DNA of 64,000 nt, taken from NCBI GenBank assembly GCA_035578905.1, contig JAQJVL010000798.1, positions 259,501 to 323,500 of the forward strand, read 5' to 3'. The position numbers and the translations under genes are program-made. Shown one piece after another: positions 37,856 to 50,566 of this stretch; position 1 is the first letter of the stretch, and each line of letters opens with the position of its first letter. Below the pieces are notes generated by a model. The model saw only the letters and a program-made list of their open reading frames with translations. It ran no database searches and was not told where the DNA came from. This stretch comes from Stictocephala bisonia. Lineage: Eukaryota; Arthropoda; Insecta; Hemiptera; Membracidae.

Positions 37856-38372
37856 TTCTAAATAATCGGCACATACTTTCCCCCATATTAAACACTAAAA
37901 ACTCAAAACTTTCAAAATTACCAGTTTGATTCCCAAAGATGTTTTTTTTCTATAACTCAAAAACTATTTAAGTTAGAGACAGACATGCGATTTTTCCTAA
38001 AATATTTTAAATTGTAATTTATATATTTCCTGAAAATGTAATTAAAATCGTTAGAGCCATTTTTAAGAAAACCCTATATATATGTTTTTCCCATAAAAAT
38101 ACAAAAAACTAAAATTTAACAAAGTGAAAAATGGTCTGGAGATATTGGCTAAATACACAAAAATACCAAATTTCATAAAAAAGTATCCATCTGTTTGGTT
38201 TCCAGTGTACTTGCACATACACACATACAAACAGACAGACATTTTTAAATCGAAAAAACACGTTTTGGGTTCATGGGACCCGAAAACGTAAACAAAGTTA
38301 GACCAACTTGTAAACAAAGTTTTTTTTTCTTTTACATTCCCAATACGTTCTCTATACTAACGCAGATGGGAG
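37856..38372 (+). repeat. R1 repeat, copy F
   Basis: The left end is diverged. ACTTTCCCCCATATTAAACAC, TTTGGTTTCCAGTG and the end CGCAGATGGGAGAAACAA mark it as family R1. Confidence 0.82.
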
Positions 38373-38819
38373 AAACAAATTTTTATCGAAGCCTAAACTG
38401 TATAAGGAAAACAGCTGTTATACGTCTTAATTAAATCACTCTAGGGATAGAATTTCATTGCATGTTTTAGGGCCAGTAAGATGGAGCCTACATAACGAAT
38501 GTCATATTACGTGGGTCGAGTCAAAAACCTTTTTAGTTTTTTAAAACTTTTCCCATCGCCCTTGGTCGGTAAACTTTAAAATTGATCGAATTACTTGATC
38601 TTAGCTTCTTTCTAGCAAGAAACTTTTCGTGGAACCAATTCGCTTACGAAATTAGATATATAGCTTGAATGTTAATAATAATAATGAATTGTTGACCACC
38701 AACAAATAAATGTTAATAAATAATAATTAAATATGTAATATGAATTGCTACTGAAATTATTAATCGATTGATATATTATGATGATGTAAATCAAAAGCTA
38801 TAATAGTTCATTTATGTGG

Positions 38820-39080
38820 TATTAATTCCACTCGGCTACTTAGCACTGTCCCCGGCAGAGACGCTGTGAGGACCGTCAGCTAATAGAATCAACCTCTCAG
38901 CCCAACTTCCTAATGGTGATCGACCCTTAACAGGTCGTCTTGAGACCATGAATTGTTAATCTCTGTCTTAGACAAGTCTGTCACCCTTCTCCCCTCACGT
39001 ACGTCACTTAGTCATCGACTTGGAGCTGATCCCTCGCTGACTACAGCAAGGTTTCACTACTAACTTCCTCAGCAAGACTA
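38820..39080. other. GC-richer unique patch
   Basis: Repeat-free, with GTTAATCTC, AGACAAGTCTGTC and CACGTACGTCAC. No conserved frame. Possibly regulatory, on composition only. Confidence 0.18.
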
Positions 39081-41298
39081 GAGTTATCTTCTTACGTACT
39101 GTTATTACGTTAAAAACTATTTGAACTGTTCTCATTTATACGTATATAAAATACTCTATTTGTCTCTTTCTGATTTTCCTTCATGCATTACAACGCCATT
39201 GATCCAATCTTTATTAAACTTTTTGAGGCTATGTACTTCTCTCCAGGGGAGGTTTTAAGCATGGTTTTATTCACATTCAAAAATTGGTCTACACTCCACG
39301 CCTTTACATTGTCAAGGCTATCGATCAGTAAAAACAAATTAAATAAAGGGGACTGGACGCGCCTATCTTATTCTATGTTAACTATATGTAATTTTTCTCA
39401 GAATATATAAGAGTTAGGCCAATGGGATTTTTATTATTTTTTTCAATCATACTTTGTTTTAGTTCCTCCTATAATATAGTTTTATTTTGACATTTCGAAC
39501 TATTTTTTTTTTATTTTTTAAAGAAAACATTGCATTTTATTATTTTATACGACACTAAATATTTTTTTTTTTAGCAAAAGTATTATTAGTATCCTTATAA
39601 TGTTTTATGGGGAACTAGGTAACTGTGTCATAAAACTGAGAAAAAAAATTTACTGCAATATCTTCAATGGTGGCTGAGAAAAGTTACATCAAAGTTTAAA
39701 AAACCTAACTTTCGGAAAACGATGAAAAAGCAAACTCGTGCGTTAATTTGGTAATGCATTTGCAATTTATCTGCCAATACAATAATAATCAAGGTTTGTT
39801 TTGCATTTATCAGCAAAATCTTCATAATTTAGGTGTTTGGCTTGCTGCTAAGCATACTTTTGTATTTTTACTTGACCATTATAGCCCATAATATGAAATG
39901 TAATAAATTGTAGAGTGGGGCCTATATAATACCGGTATTGTAATTATAATAGGCCTATGCAATATTTAGTTAATATTGTAACTTGTAGACTTTATTTCTG
40001 GCACCAATCTTTTTCTTATTTCCCATGATAGGCCTATCACTACAAAGTAATCCTAAACAGTTATAATAATAGTACTAGTCCTAATGATAAAATAATACAC
40101 AATAATAAACAGCAGAAACCAAACTCAATGTTTATAATTTCACTACTTTATTTTTGTTTGCAAGCAGACATAAGTCAGACGACAGCAAAGAGCACAAAAG
40201 TAAACTGTCATTTCAGGTTAGGTAACACAAGAAATCTAAGTAGCATATCTGAACTAAAAGTAAATGTATAACAATGAATAGTGCTACTTTCATCCGTTCA
40301 CACAATCAGCACCGTAATTTTCTTCGCCTAAAAACGGGATGCAAGGGTATAAACAATATATTTTTTTGTTGACTTCCCATTAAGATAGAAAAAACAAAAA
40401 ATACCACGTTATTCAGCACATTCCAGAGCAAAATTATATATATAAAAAAATATATACATAAAAAAAATCTTTTTTGTGTCCAGTCCCCAAAAACTTTTGA
40501 AATGGGATAAATAATGCTTTTTAAAATTAAACATTGAATTTTAATCAAGAAAAACACTGTTATTTTTATACCGTAGCAAAACACAGGTGAACAAATAGTA
40601 TTCTTATGAATTTATACAATTTAGTCTTTAAGACAATAAATGATTACAGCAACCTCAACAAAAAATAATGCTGCAGATATTTTCATTTTTATTTCTTAAA
40701 GTCTTTTGCTATTATCTTTGGCTGTTGTTCAAATAAATAGTCTCCAATTTAAATATCAAATCATGTCCTGTATAAAATAAATCTATTTTTTACATAAGAA
40801 GCATGGCCAAGTCTGATACAGCGAGAACAAGCTCAATAACAAATATTAATCTCGTAAACTACTCAAATATAAATTTGCATATTTTCTAAAAATAAAACAC
40901 ATTCAAGATAGTACATATCATGTATATACAGTGGACATACAAGATGTTATTGTAATGCTTAAACTCCATCCAGAGGAGTAGAGATAGGGATGCTGGGCAG
41001 TTAGGGGTGAGGAAGGGAGAAGCAGGATGTTGTCGGAACCGAGATAAGGCCCGTGTTATCTGTCACCACCCCACTTCCGGTGGTAAATCATAACCATTGT
41101 GCATTTGGACTCTGGAGTACAAGTGTAGCCAGTAAATATTCCATGCAGCCACTTGGCCATGCATAGAGACATCAAATATGCACGCAGACATCGGCTCAGA
41201 TCGACAATCGGTCCGTCAATCAAGTACTCATCAAACATTCACACTTTCACGTTACTTACGGTCCACTTGCCATAAAGTGGCCCTCTCCTTCCCCCGCA
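39081..41298. other. AT-rich stretch, nothing certain
   Basis: 41000-41290 is GC-richer. On the minus strand it contains GGACC/GTAAGTAACG, donor-like, without a recognisable exon. The remainder has no supported feature. Confidence 0.45.
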
Positions 41299-41372
41299 GC
41301 GTCTAGACACAATAACACAATAATATCTACATACAATAACACAACCTCTAGACACAACCATCGATACATGGT
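41299..41372 (+). repeat. Left end of the CTCTAGACACAACCATCGA minisatellite
   Basis: Units of CCTCTAGACACAACCATCG and ATACATGGTA match the main array at 42.33-42.99 kb. The array breaks off at GATAGATAGATAGATGAGC. Confidence 0.8.
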
Positions 41373-42329
41373 AGATAGATAGATAGATGAGCATTTTTAT
41401 TCACAAAAACATTAATTACAACATAAAGATTATATAAACGGTGGAAATAGTTTCCCTCATGGGCACATGCCTGGGGGAGGGGAACGGGCCACTACCAGCC
41501 AGACGTAAAATAAAATGAAAATGTTACTATTATGTAAACAAATAAAAAATAAAAATGTAAATAAATAAACTTATGTTTCATAACAATTATTACTTAAATT
41601 ACAAAATTACAAAGAGACATTTTTATAAACTAAATTTCGTAACATTAGAAGCCACAGCAAATAAAATTAAAATAAAATAAATAAAAACTGATAATAATAA
41701 TAATAATAAAAAAAAGTCCTGTAATCGGCTAAAAAAAACTACCGTAAAACCTGACCTAAAACCTGGACACATTTCAGACACTTGCCCACGCCCATAATTA
41801 CACAATATTGATACACAAAGCATTACACATTCATACACTACCGCATACACACCTACATGAAAGATCACACATACCTAAGAGAGACGCACCCGACTCCTCC
41901 TTGCACACATGCACGTTTAGAATACACAAATTAAATACACTATCTGACATACACCTTCATATACGCACACACCTAGCATAAATAATGGGCGCAAGCACAG
42001 TGACTGTATATCACACACACCAACCAAAACACACAACACATGCACACACACATACATCCTATCACGCACAATCATACCACAAACGCACATTAAAAACCAC
42101 ACACGCACAATCAAACCTCACACGCATACACTCACACCTCACACATACCTCACCCCACACTAAAAAAAAAAAATAAATAAATAAATAAAAAAATATATGA
42201 ATAAATAAACACACACACACGCATTCACACGCACACCAACATACACACAAAACAGACAGCATTCACACCCCCCCTCACCTTTCAAGCACCAACATAAGTT
42301 AAAGTTTGACATTTATAAACCTTTAACTC
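41373..42329 (-). mobile_element. Probable LINE/SINE insertion splitting a minisatellite
   Basis: The left edge read on the minus strand ends AATAAAAATGCTCATCTATC with an (ATCT) tail, typical of a non-LTR 3' terminus. Array sequence AGACACAACCATCGATACAT occurs on both sides. The interior is rich in CACAC-type simple repeat (41870-42260). No coding domain was recognised and the 5' boundary is approximate. Confidence 0.5.
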
Positions 42330-42990
42330 AGCCTCTAGACACAACCATCGATACATGGTAACTCAGCCTCTAGACACAACCAGCGACATACGACAACACA
42401 ACATCTAGACACAGGCGTCGATATATACCACCACCAATATACATGGTAACATAGCGTCTAGACAACCATCGACATACAATAACACAACCTCTAGACACAA
42501 CCATCGATACATGGTGACTCAGCCTCTAGACACAACCAGCGACATACGACAACACAACATCTAGACACAGGCGTCGATATATACCACCACCAATATCGAT
42601 ACATGGTAACACAGCGTCTAGACAACCATCGACATACAATAACACAACCTCTAGAAACAACCATCGATACATGGTTACACAGCCTCTAGACACAACCATC
42701 GATATACGACAACACAACCTCTAGACACAACCATCGATATACGACAACACAACCTCTAGAGACAAGTGTCGATATATACCAACACCACCATCGATACATA
42801 GTAACACAGCGTCTGCACAACCATCGACATACAATAACATAACACAAGCTTTGATATATACTAAGACAACCATCGATATATGGTAACAGCCTATAGACAC
42901 AACCATCTACATACAATAACACAACCTCTAGACACAAGTGTCTATATATATAAACCATCAATATAGGGTAACACACCCCCTACACATAAC
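42330..42990 (+). repeat. ~35-bp minisatellite with longer-period structure
   Basis: Units combine CTCTAGACACAACCATCGAT with ACATGGTAACACAG, ACATACAATAACACAAC or ATATATACCACCACC. A block of several units (42360-42480) repeats nearly intact at 42518-42650, giving a higher-order period of about 155 bp. Minus-strand frames here are repeat artefacts. Confidence 0.85.
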
Positions 42991-43397
42991 CACTAATATG
43001 TACTTACACAGCCTCTGTACTTCAATGTTGTTACAGGATCATTGGAGCTAGTTCATCCTTGCACACGAAGTAACTTGGTTGAATTTAAATTTTACACAGT
43101 TGTTAATTTGTTAGATACTTCCAATACTTTTATTGTGTAAAAAGCAAATACAATTCTAGAAATGTATAAAAACTCTTGTTGTCTTCAAATGTTACCACCT
43201 TAAAATACATATCAGTTAAAACTTGTATATTTTTACTGACAGACATTTTCTAAATAAACCCATCATTCAAGGAAAATACACATAACGAGTATCATAAATA
43301 GTACACTGTGAAACGAGGTACCATATAATAACTATATAATATCTTACCGTCATTTGCGTCAACTTTCTTAAGTGAAAATAACAATTGTATGTACATA

Positions 43398-43960
43398 CTA
43401 GAGGAAAACCCTGCACGCTTCGCGTGCCAACTCCAACTATCGCTGCGCTCTATACACCTCGGACTTCAGTTTCAGCATGTGGCTTTTGACTACAAATTAT
43501 ATTAAATTATCTGCTTAACGTAAAATCAAAATAAATATTAAATTTATTTACAGTATCTCACTCACACTACTTGCGTTGCACTCTATTTATTAGTATAAAT
43601 ACCCAATGGTATTACTAGGCATATTCCAAACGTGTTCTTTTATTTGTTTTTGTTTAACAGCTGAAGATTAAAACCTTAATGATTCAATAGGATAATGTCA
43701 TACATACAAAATAAACATGTTTATTTATTTACAATAGATGTTATTAATTTATTAAAATCAACCCAATGGTATTCTTATAGAAAAAGGAAATTTTGAGGGG
43801 CTGTTTTTACCCCTTAGGAATAGAATTTCGAAAAATCCTTTCTTTGAGGGTAACTTCCATAATAAAGCTAAATTGTTTAAAATTTCGTGTGAATCCGTTC
43901 GGTGGGTTTTGAGATTTCATGATGAGTGAGTGAGTGAGTCAGTCAGTGGTATTTGGCTTT
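43398..43960 (-). mobile_element. Helitron-like non-autonomous element (minus strand)
   Basis: On the minus strand the 3' end is a perfect GC-rich hairpin GCACGC-GAA-GCGTGC, about 10 bp before a terminal CTAG followed by T, the standard Helitron 3' signature. The opposite end has ACTGACTGACTCACTCACTC and CTATATATA, shared with copies at 23.8, 29.5 and 62.5 kb. Its exact 5' boundary is unclear because it abuts another element at 43961. Confidence 0.75.
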
Positions 43961-44548
43961 TCTATATATATAAAATCCAATGTATGTTTGTCTGTCTGTC
44001 CTTTATGCGCTACCAAACCGTCCAGCCGATCGCCATGAAACTTGGGGAAGTTGTTCTATATACCCCAGGGAAGGTTTCTGTCCTATTCCCGTTTCTTTAA
44101 TCCCTCAGGGCTCCATCCCTTGGACTTCTAAAGTTTCGATGTTAATCAAATAGCAGGATGCATGAAGGTATAATAAGTCAAATATAAAAAGAATTTTAGC
44201 TGTGGGTTTTTTATAATCAAAATTATACTGTTTATATTTTTATGTTTTGATTTTTTGTGAAGCTATATTAATTGATTGATTTATTTGATTAACAGCTGTT
44301 AAATAAAAACAAATATAATAAAATTGTGGTAGGCAAAACTTTCAAAATTAAAAATAATTGATAAATATTTAAATAAAAATATTTAAAAAATATTAATAAG
44401 ATAAATATTTAAAAAAAATAAAGTAGTAAACTACACAAAACATCAGCTGTTGTAAATTGGATACTATGTAAACTGAAAGGTTGCTGCACATTTCAATGAT
44501 ACAATCAAAACTCAATATTATGACCGGCGAAGCGGGCGGGTACAGCTA
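43961..44548 (+). mobile_element. Helitron-like non-autonomous element (second family)
   Basis: It starts TCTATATATATAAAATCC and ends GGCGGGTACAGCTAG followed by T, a 5'-TC...CTAG-3' arrangement well known for insect Helitrons. There is no RepHel coding. The base before TC is T rather than the expected A, probably because it abuts the neighbouring element. Confidence 0.75.
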
Positions 44549-44639
44549 GTATATATACGAGTATATATAAGACAATACTAGTCTACTCTGTTTGTTTACA
44601 TGTATAACTTCAAGGCCAATCAGCCAACTCTGTAACTCT

Positions 44640-44960
44640 CTCTGAACGCTGTAACAAATCGAATGACAGACATTCGACTTTGCCATTTATCCTGAAAAAT
44701 GTCTCAATCCACCAACTCCCGAAGTTTGAGCAGTTCGCCGTGTTTCACTGATAAGCAGCAAGACAAGTGGCTGGAGTTGGGAAAGTTAGAGACATCGTGT
44801 TGTTGCGTGCCGCCCTTATCTCGCCAAATGTCGACGACGAATGCAAATCTCGTCTCTCCGACACGGAGCTAAATGGTCGAGGTCACGCTTGGTTACGTGC
44901 CGTCTGACGTCATCGTATTAATGGCTTGACATTCTACACTGTTAATCAGATAGCACTTAT
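44640..44960 (+). other. GC-richer patch with a 57-codon open frame and a CRE
   Basis: An ATG at 44699 opens 57 codons (Ser/Cys/Thr-rich, starting MSQSTNSRSLSSS) to a stop at 44870-44872. The palindrome TGACGTCA lies at about 44907. No domain was recognised. The block may be regulatory, a short untranslated exon, or chance. Confidence 0.2.
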
Positions 44961-45089
44961 TAACATACAGAAATACTCACTTCACCTACCTAGCAAGCAT
45001 TTCTTAAACATTGTATTGGAAAATGTATATTTTTCCTTTTACCATATTCGACATTCAAATCAATTTTAGCAAATAATAGATATACGTAT

Positions 45090-45185
45090 AGTGTGGGTGG
45101 GATGAACCACCACAGTACCTGAGGGTGGGTGGAAGGAACACTACAACTGTACTTGTACGGTAGGTAGAAGAGACATTACTACCGA
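45090..45185 (+). repeat. Weak minisatellite-like GGGTGGG units
   Basis: GTGGGTGGGATGAACCACC, GAGGGTGGGTGGAAGGAAC and a CTGTACTTGTACGG segment resemble diverged units of the same core. Confidence 0.45.
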
Positions 45186-45219
45186 CTACCGATTAAATTA
45201 TTTCAGTTAATCACATTTA

Positions 45220-45256
45220 TTCAAGAAAATGTATTAATAAACTACATTTTCTTGAA
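45220..45256. other. Perfect 14-bp hairpin
   Basis: TTCAAGAAAATGTA and TACATTTTCTTGAA flank a 9-nt AT-rich loop. Confidence 0.85.
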
Positions 45257-45379
45257 TCGTATATAAAAGGCAGTGAAAATCCGAAATCTGAAGAGAGAAG
45301 CTATAGTGACAACAATAGTTATACGAACAATGTTCTTATATATTTATTTTTATTTATAACAACTTCATTCTTCAGTTCA

Positions 45380-45545
45380 GGCCTTACCATGAACTATATT
45401 CAGCTATCAATAAGTGACTCTTTCTAAGGAATAGTCAACCTTAGTTAGTAACAATGACTACACTCGTTTATTTACATTCATCACACTAGTTTGATCCCCA
45501 TATCTCTGCGAATGGCGTCTTAATGATTAATAATAAACTAATAAA
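45380..45545 (+). mobile_element. SINE (family 1), 3' part
   Basis: It matches the family from the CTATCAATAAGTGACTCTTT block through ACTACACTCGTTTATTTAC to GGCGTCTTAATGATTAATAA. The head is missing. Confidence 0.7.
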
Positions 45546-45632
45546 GTAATAACCACTAGCCCAGTCTGGGAATCGAACCTTAGACCAGGCCGAATCCTTA
45601 GTCACTAAGCCAACACGCGATTGTAGCTATTT
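45546..45632 (-). mobile_element. tRNA-like SINE head
   Basis: The minus strand shows TTGGCTTAGTGACTAAGG and a good B box GGTTCGATTCC with tRNA spacing. It lies between a SINE 3' part and R1 copy G. No complete acceptor stem can be drawn, so a functional tRNA is unlikely. Confidence 0.55.
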
Positions 45633-45636
45633 TTTC

Positions 45637-46130
45637 AATAAATGGTTCCAAATAATTGGGACAAACTTTCCGCCATATTAAACACTAAAAAATTAAAACT
45701 TTCAAAATTACCAGTTTGATTCCCAAATCAAGCTAGTCAAGTTATAGACATGTGGTTTTCATTAAAATATTTTAAATTTTAATTTACATCTTTCCTTAAA
45801 ATTTAATCAAAATCGTTAGAGTCGTTTTTTGAGAAAATTCTATTTTTTTATGTATTTTTCCCATAAAAATAAAAAAATAAATAAAATTTAAAAAATAGTA
45901 TGGAGATATTGGCTAAATACACCTACATAGCAAATTTATTTAAAACGTATCCATCCTTTTGGTCTCCAGTGGATTGTACATACATACATATGGACATCCA
46001 CAACAATTTTTTTTTAACACTTTTTTGGATTCAGGGGACCCTAAAATGGATTTTTAGACCAACTTGTAAAATATGTTTTTTCATCGATCACAATACTTTC
46101 TCTATGCTAACGCATATGGGGAAAGTAAAA
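45637..46130 (+). repeat. R1 repeat, copy G
   Basis: It runs from CAATAAATGGTTCCAAATAA to CGCATATGGGGAAAGTAAAA and includes TTTGGTCTCCAGTGGATTG. It abuts a tRNA-like segment on its left. Confidence 0.85.
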
Positions 46131-46529
46131 ATAACATTTTTAAATATAAAATGAGAGTATACTATCTAAAACCAACAACACTGACAGACAAACAAAATAT
46201 ACACATGTGATCGGAGATTCATAAAGTATAAGCACTAGTGGAAGGTGACGAGGGCTGCTGGGGTGGTGTACGTGGCCGGCGTAGCAACTATGGGACGAAT
46301 TAAAAATGCCCTCCCCTGCAGTGTATTTTATTAAACATGTATAGGCCATAAAGTGAACCGTTTCCAATCTCGGTCCGGTGTTTCCTTTTCAAGAACAAAT
46401 GTGACTCCAGACTTCCAGAAATCACACGTAAGAGAGGTTGTTGTACGTGATAGCAATTTTTAGTCTTCATATATTATGTATACTTTTTTAAGTTTTATTC
46501 TGTCGATGGTGATGAGTGGATAAAGCCAT

Positions 46530-46690
46530 CAAAACCCCGTTTCTTTTGGTGTTCCACAAGGTTCAGTTCTTAGACCGATGCTCTTTTTAGTCTATATTAA
46601 TAACATTTCTGATAATACCTTCTAAAAATCTTTGCTGACGATATTTGCTTGTCTCTTACGAGTATCTCATCTGAATATATTCTTTTCAGT
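46530..46690 (+). pseudogene. Non-LTR reverse transcriptase fragment with FADD box
   Basis: One frame reads GVPQGSVLRPMLFLVYINNISDNTF and a shifted frame continues FADDICLSLTS. These correspond to the conserved RT block GVPQGSVLGPLLF...YIND and the catalytic xADD box of LINE polymerases. A stop codon and a frameshift separate the two blocks, so it cannot be active. Only about 50 residues of the palm domain survive. It may be the same family as the Jockey-like C-terminal fragments at 10.6 and 16 kb, but there is no overlap to prove it. Confidence 0.85.
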
Positions 46691-48910
46691 ATTTTCTTAT
46701 ATCAATCTCCTGCAACCCTCTAAATATTTAATATGTAATGGGTAATTAAACTAAGAAAACTATTTTTTAATCGCGTTAATTTGAAAATTAGTTACCAAGT
46801 GGACTGTATGTATATACGCTAATACCTATGTAAGTGACCTCGATTTCTTCTTTTTTTTTTTTTTTTTGTTCTTAAAGAAATTTAGCCTTTAATCCAGCTT
46901 TAGATAAATTACCATTGTCAAAAGTATTTACTCTTTTCTATCGTTTTGTTTTGACTAATATAAAATTATGTAGTCATCATGCAATGGTATTTATGTATTA
47001 TTGATCTGTGCTAATAATTATTTTGAAATTATGTGATTGTATACCACATATGTCTCAATCATTATTAACTCTGAGGCCAGAATGCGTAATACATGTTTAT
47101 TATAATAAGTAATTTTAGTAAACAAAGTCTAATTACTACATCAAATATAATTGAATCATATTTTAAAAGATAATTTAAAGGTAACTTTTTCTCAAATAAT
47201 GGTTCTAAACTATGATTTCTTCCTAATAGAACGTATAGCAGATGTTCTATCCTACACTTCTGAAAAATACTTCTAGAATGTCATGTCCTTCATAATGTAT
47301 TATTACGTTACCAACTGTAATGAGATGGGGTATTTTTTTTTAATATATTGATTTTATTTCTCACAAAGTGTCACTAACACAAGGAGAGTGGGCTGAATTG
47401 GTTATCCGGCTTGAATTCACACTCCATATGACCTATTATTAACAGTTAGTAAATTGTTAAAATTGGCTAATTTACTAACGCTTAAAGGAATAATTGTTGA
47501 GATATTTTTTGCCTGATTTGCGAAAATGTTATATTGGTCTTATAGAGAGTAGATTTGTGTTTGTTGGAGATCACCGGAATTAATTTCTTATTGTTTCACC
47601 CTTAGTTCGCAGGTCCACGTTTACAGCAACGCCGTCTTTTACAAGACTGCAAAATGGATACAGCCTCCAGATTGCGTGTATGGAGTCGGCAGGCGTTAGG
47701 TAGTAGACGTTATTTAGGCAACAAGGCATACCATAGGCTGTTCTGATTTGTATTTTAATAAATTAACTACATTTAAATTACTATTTTTTTTAATTACTAA
47801 TATAGATAATCTACTTTGTTTAAAAGCTGCAATTTATAAACATAGTGTAGAATTGAAAAGGAGATTCGCCATCATTTATATGAGTATTTACTTTAATTGT
47901 ATATTGCTAATAGTTTTATTGGTAAAAAGTAGATATGTGTGTATTCTCAGGCTTTTGACGTGACTTTTCGAAAATCAAAATTTTTGTAGACATTTACTTA
48001 AATAACCACCAAACTTTTTGAAGTTACCACTTCAAGATTAAACCATATACTAATTTCTTTGGTATTTTGAATCTTGTAAACCATCAAATAAATATTTTTT
48101 AATTAGTTTTTAAATAAAAAGTTTTACGATTTCAAATTTTTTACAAATTATTTCCTAAGTATTTATCTTCAAATGATACTACGGTTCTTATACCAATAAA
48201 GTTAGAGTAAATCATAAGAAATAAGAATATGTTTACTTGTTAAAAATAACTTGAAATTTAAAAGAGTTATTTCAACTTTTTTCACTCCCCTACCACAAAC
48301 AGTTTTTTTTTTTTTTTTTATTGTATATTTTTGTTGCCATATTTGTTATATTTACATACTTTTAAGATATAAAATTAAGGAATGGAAGACAAAACCATAC
48401 ATACAAAGATTTGGTGAGCAGGTGGAGGATCCCCTTAAGGAATGATAAAGTTCTTAGAGATAAATCAAGAGTTTTCATTTATCGGTTTATTTATAAATTT
48501 TATGATACAAATATAAATCTGATTTCGTACAAATTCCAGTTACAGAAACAATTCCTCTTAAATATTACAACTGCTAGCTTCATCAACAATACAACAAAGT
48601 GTTGTTTGGGTGTATAGTACACGAAAACCCATTCCGTTGAATCAAAATGCAATATTGAAAACAGAACCAGCGTCATAACCGTAAAGTTGACTCGAGTGCT
48701 CCCGCCAGAGATGATTGCCGTCGTACAGCACGGGGAAGGGCCACAATCGAATATTGATATCTGTTGTTTATCAGTCGGTAGGTAATCTCCTTGCAGCCCA
48801 CATACACACGCACTGCCAATCCAATAACAGCCAATATCGTTCAAGTGTGACGCAATTTATCCCCTTTTTATGAAAACGTATTATGATCATGATCCCTCTG
48901 CTAGCATTCT
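46691..48910. other. AT-rich stretch, nothing certain
   Basis: Possibly more LINE debris just after 46690. 48640-48850 is GC-richer with a 114-codon minus frame of no recognised similarity, not called as a gene. Confidence 0.5.
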
Positions 48911-49379
48911 TTTTACTTACTCCCATACGCGTTAGCATACAGAAATTATTGTGATCGTCTGAAAAAAATTGTTATACAAGTTTGCCTAGAAATACGTTTT
49001 AGGGTCCCCTGTACCCAAAAAAGTATTTTTTCCCCGAAAAATATTTAGTGTCTGTCCGTATGTGTGTCTGTCTGTGTGTATGTGCACTTCACTGGAGAAC
49101 AAACGGATTGATCTGTTTTTATGAATTTTGGTGTGTAGCCAATATCTCCAGACCATTTTTTTCACTTTTTTAAATTTTATTTTTTTTATATTTTTATGGG
49201 AAAAACTGCTCTGTTTTAGTTATATTATCAGGAAATATGTGCATTAAAATTTAAAATATTTTAGTGGAAACCGCATTTCTCTAACTTGACTAGTTTTTTA
49301 GTTATGGCAAAAATGTTTTGATTTTATAGTGTTCAATATGGGGGAAAGCCTGTGCCAATTCTTTGGAACCATTTATTTC
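48911..49379 (-). repeat. R1 repeat, copy H (inverted)
   Basis: It begins TTTACTTACTCCCATACGCG and ends CCAATTCTTTGGAACCATTT, the complete inverse of the family. Confidence 0.87.
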
Positions 49380-49839
49380 AACCTTGTTTCTTTCTTCTGT
49401 TTCATTTCTTTGTCTATCGTTTGTTACTAACCACTGAAAGAAAAAAACAGAGGTCGGATTGAATAGTGCGCTAAATATGTGTCCAGTTAGTGTGTCAAGA
49501 AATTATTTTGCCATAGTGTCACAGCGATGGTAGGGCCAGCACTGTTGTCAGTGCCTCCCTCATTTCCCTGAATCCTCAAGGATATACACAGAAAATATTA
49601 CTGAAAATGTATTCAGATATACACTATTTATAATCTATTTCGTAGACATAGCGGCCAGTGTCATTAATAATAACTAAAGCTTCCGGTAACGACAGCATCA
49701 AGGGGTTATCTACAATATTTACATTACCAAACGTTTCACCCATGCTATGATGTGGCATCCTCAATGATCAGTAATCTCAGCGATACCACTTTGGTTATAT
49801 GATACTACACATAGATATAATACATATATAAATGTGATT

Positions 49840-49912
49840 TATATCACACTCAATCGTCACACTCATTCGAAGTCCATATCTTGACGATCGATGTCTTACG
49901 AATAAAAAAGTT
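49840..49912 (+). mobile_element. SINE (family 1), 3' end fragment
   Basis: CATTCGAAGTCCATATCTTG and ACGATCGATGTCTTACGAAT match the last ~70 bp of the family. Confidence 0.5.
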
Positions 49913-50566
49913 TTAAAATAAATTATGAGTTTTTTATTTAAAATCGTCAAGAGAGATACTCATGATTACGTATTACAATATAAAGATACTCATTTTTTTT
50001 TTACAAAAAACCAACTTTTATTTCACTAGAACCATTGTTGGGTGTTGGCCCCCTTTATGATTTTCTATGTAATAAATTTTATCAGTTCAGTTTTGAAAAT
50101 TTCACTCAAAGACCGTGAAGTTTAATATAAGCTAAAGAGAGCTATTTTGATTTACAGTATATGCTATATTCTAGATGAAAGGCAACTAATATACACAATT
50201 TTAAATCCACACAATTCATTATTAAAGATGAATTTCATTATTCAATCGTTTTACATAAATTAGATAAATATAAAATTATCACAATTCGTGCCGTGGTTTG
50301 CTTGGTTAATAAACCACCAGGTAGAGCGTAGCAAAGTGAATTAGCTGGTGTTAGTCCACTAGGGTTTGCCTCATTAGTCAGCGAGACATATGTGCGGTGA
50401 GGTAAGGGCTAGCGGCTACAGCCCTGCCGTCTTGGCTATAATATTAACCCCTTCCGACCTGTTTGTGAATAATCTTGAGTTTAAGGGGCTTCTTACGTCT
50501 GATTTCAATTCATTATTGATATATAACACTTGCCTGTATATAGTGCCTATGTTAACTGCTTACACT

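Noticed and set aside
38965..38980. p53-type half site AGACAAGTCT
   Set aside because: A single degenerate 10-bp half site is expected by chance many times in 64 kb.
42526..42976. Cys/Val/Tyr-rich repeated minus frames (VVLSYVDGCV type)
   Set aside because: Translation of the CTCTAGACACAACCATCGA minisatellite; several frames are open at once.
47600..47700. Exon-like segment between CACCCTTAG and GTTAG/GTAGTAG
   Set aside because: Two frames are open over only ~90 bp, no protein similarity was recognised, and the splice sites are ordinary; chance is sufficient.
48500..48844. 114-codon minus frame
   Set aside because: No recognised domain, hydrophobic/Cys composition typical of chance AT-rich frames, and it runs across ordinary intronic sequence.
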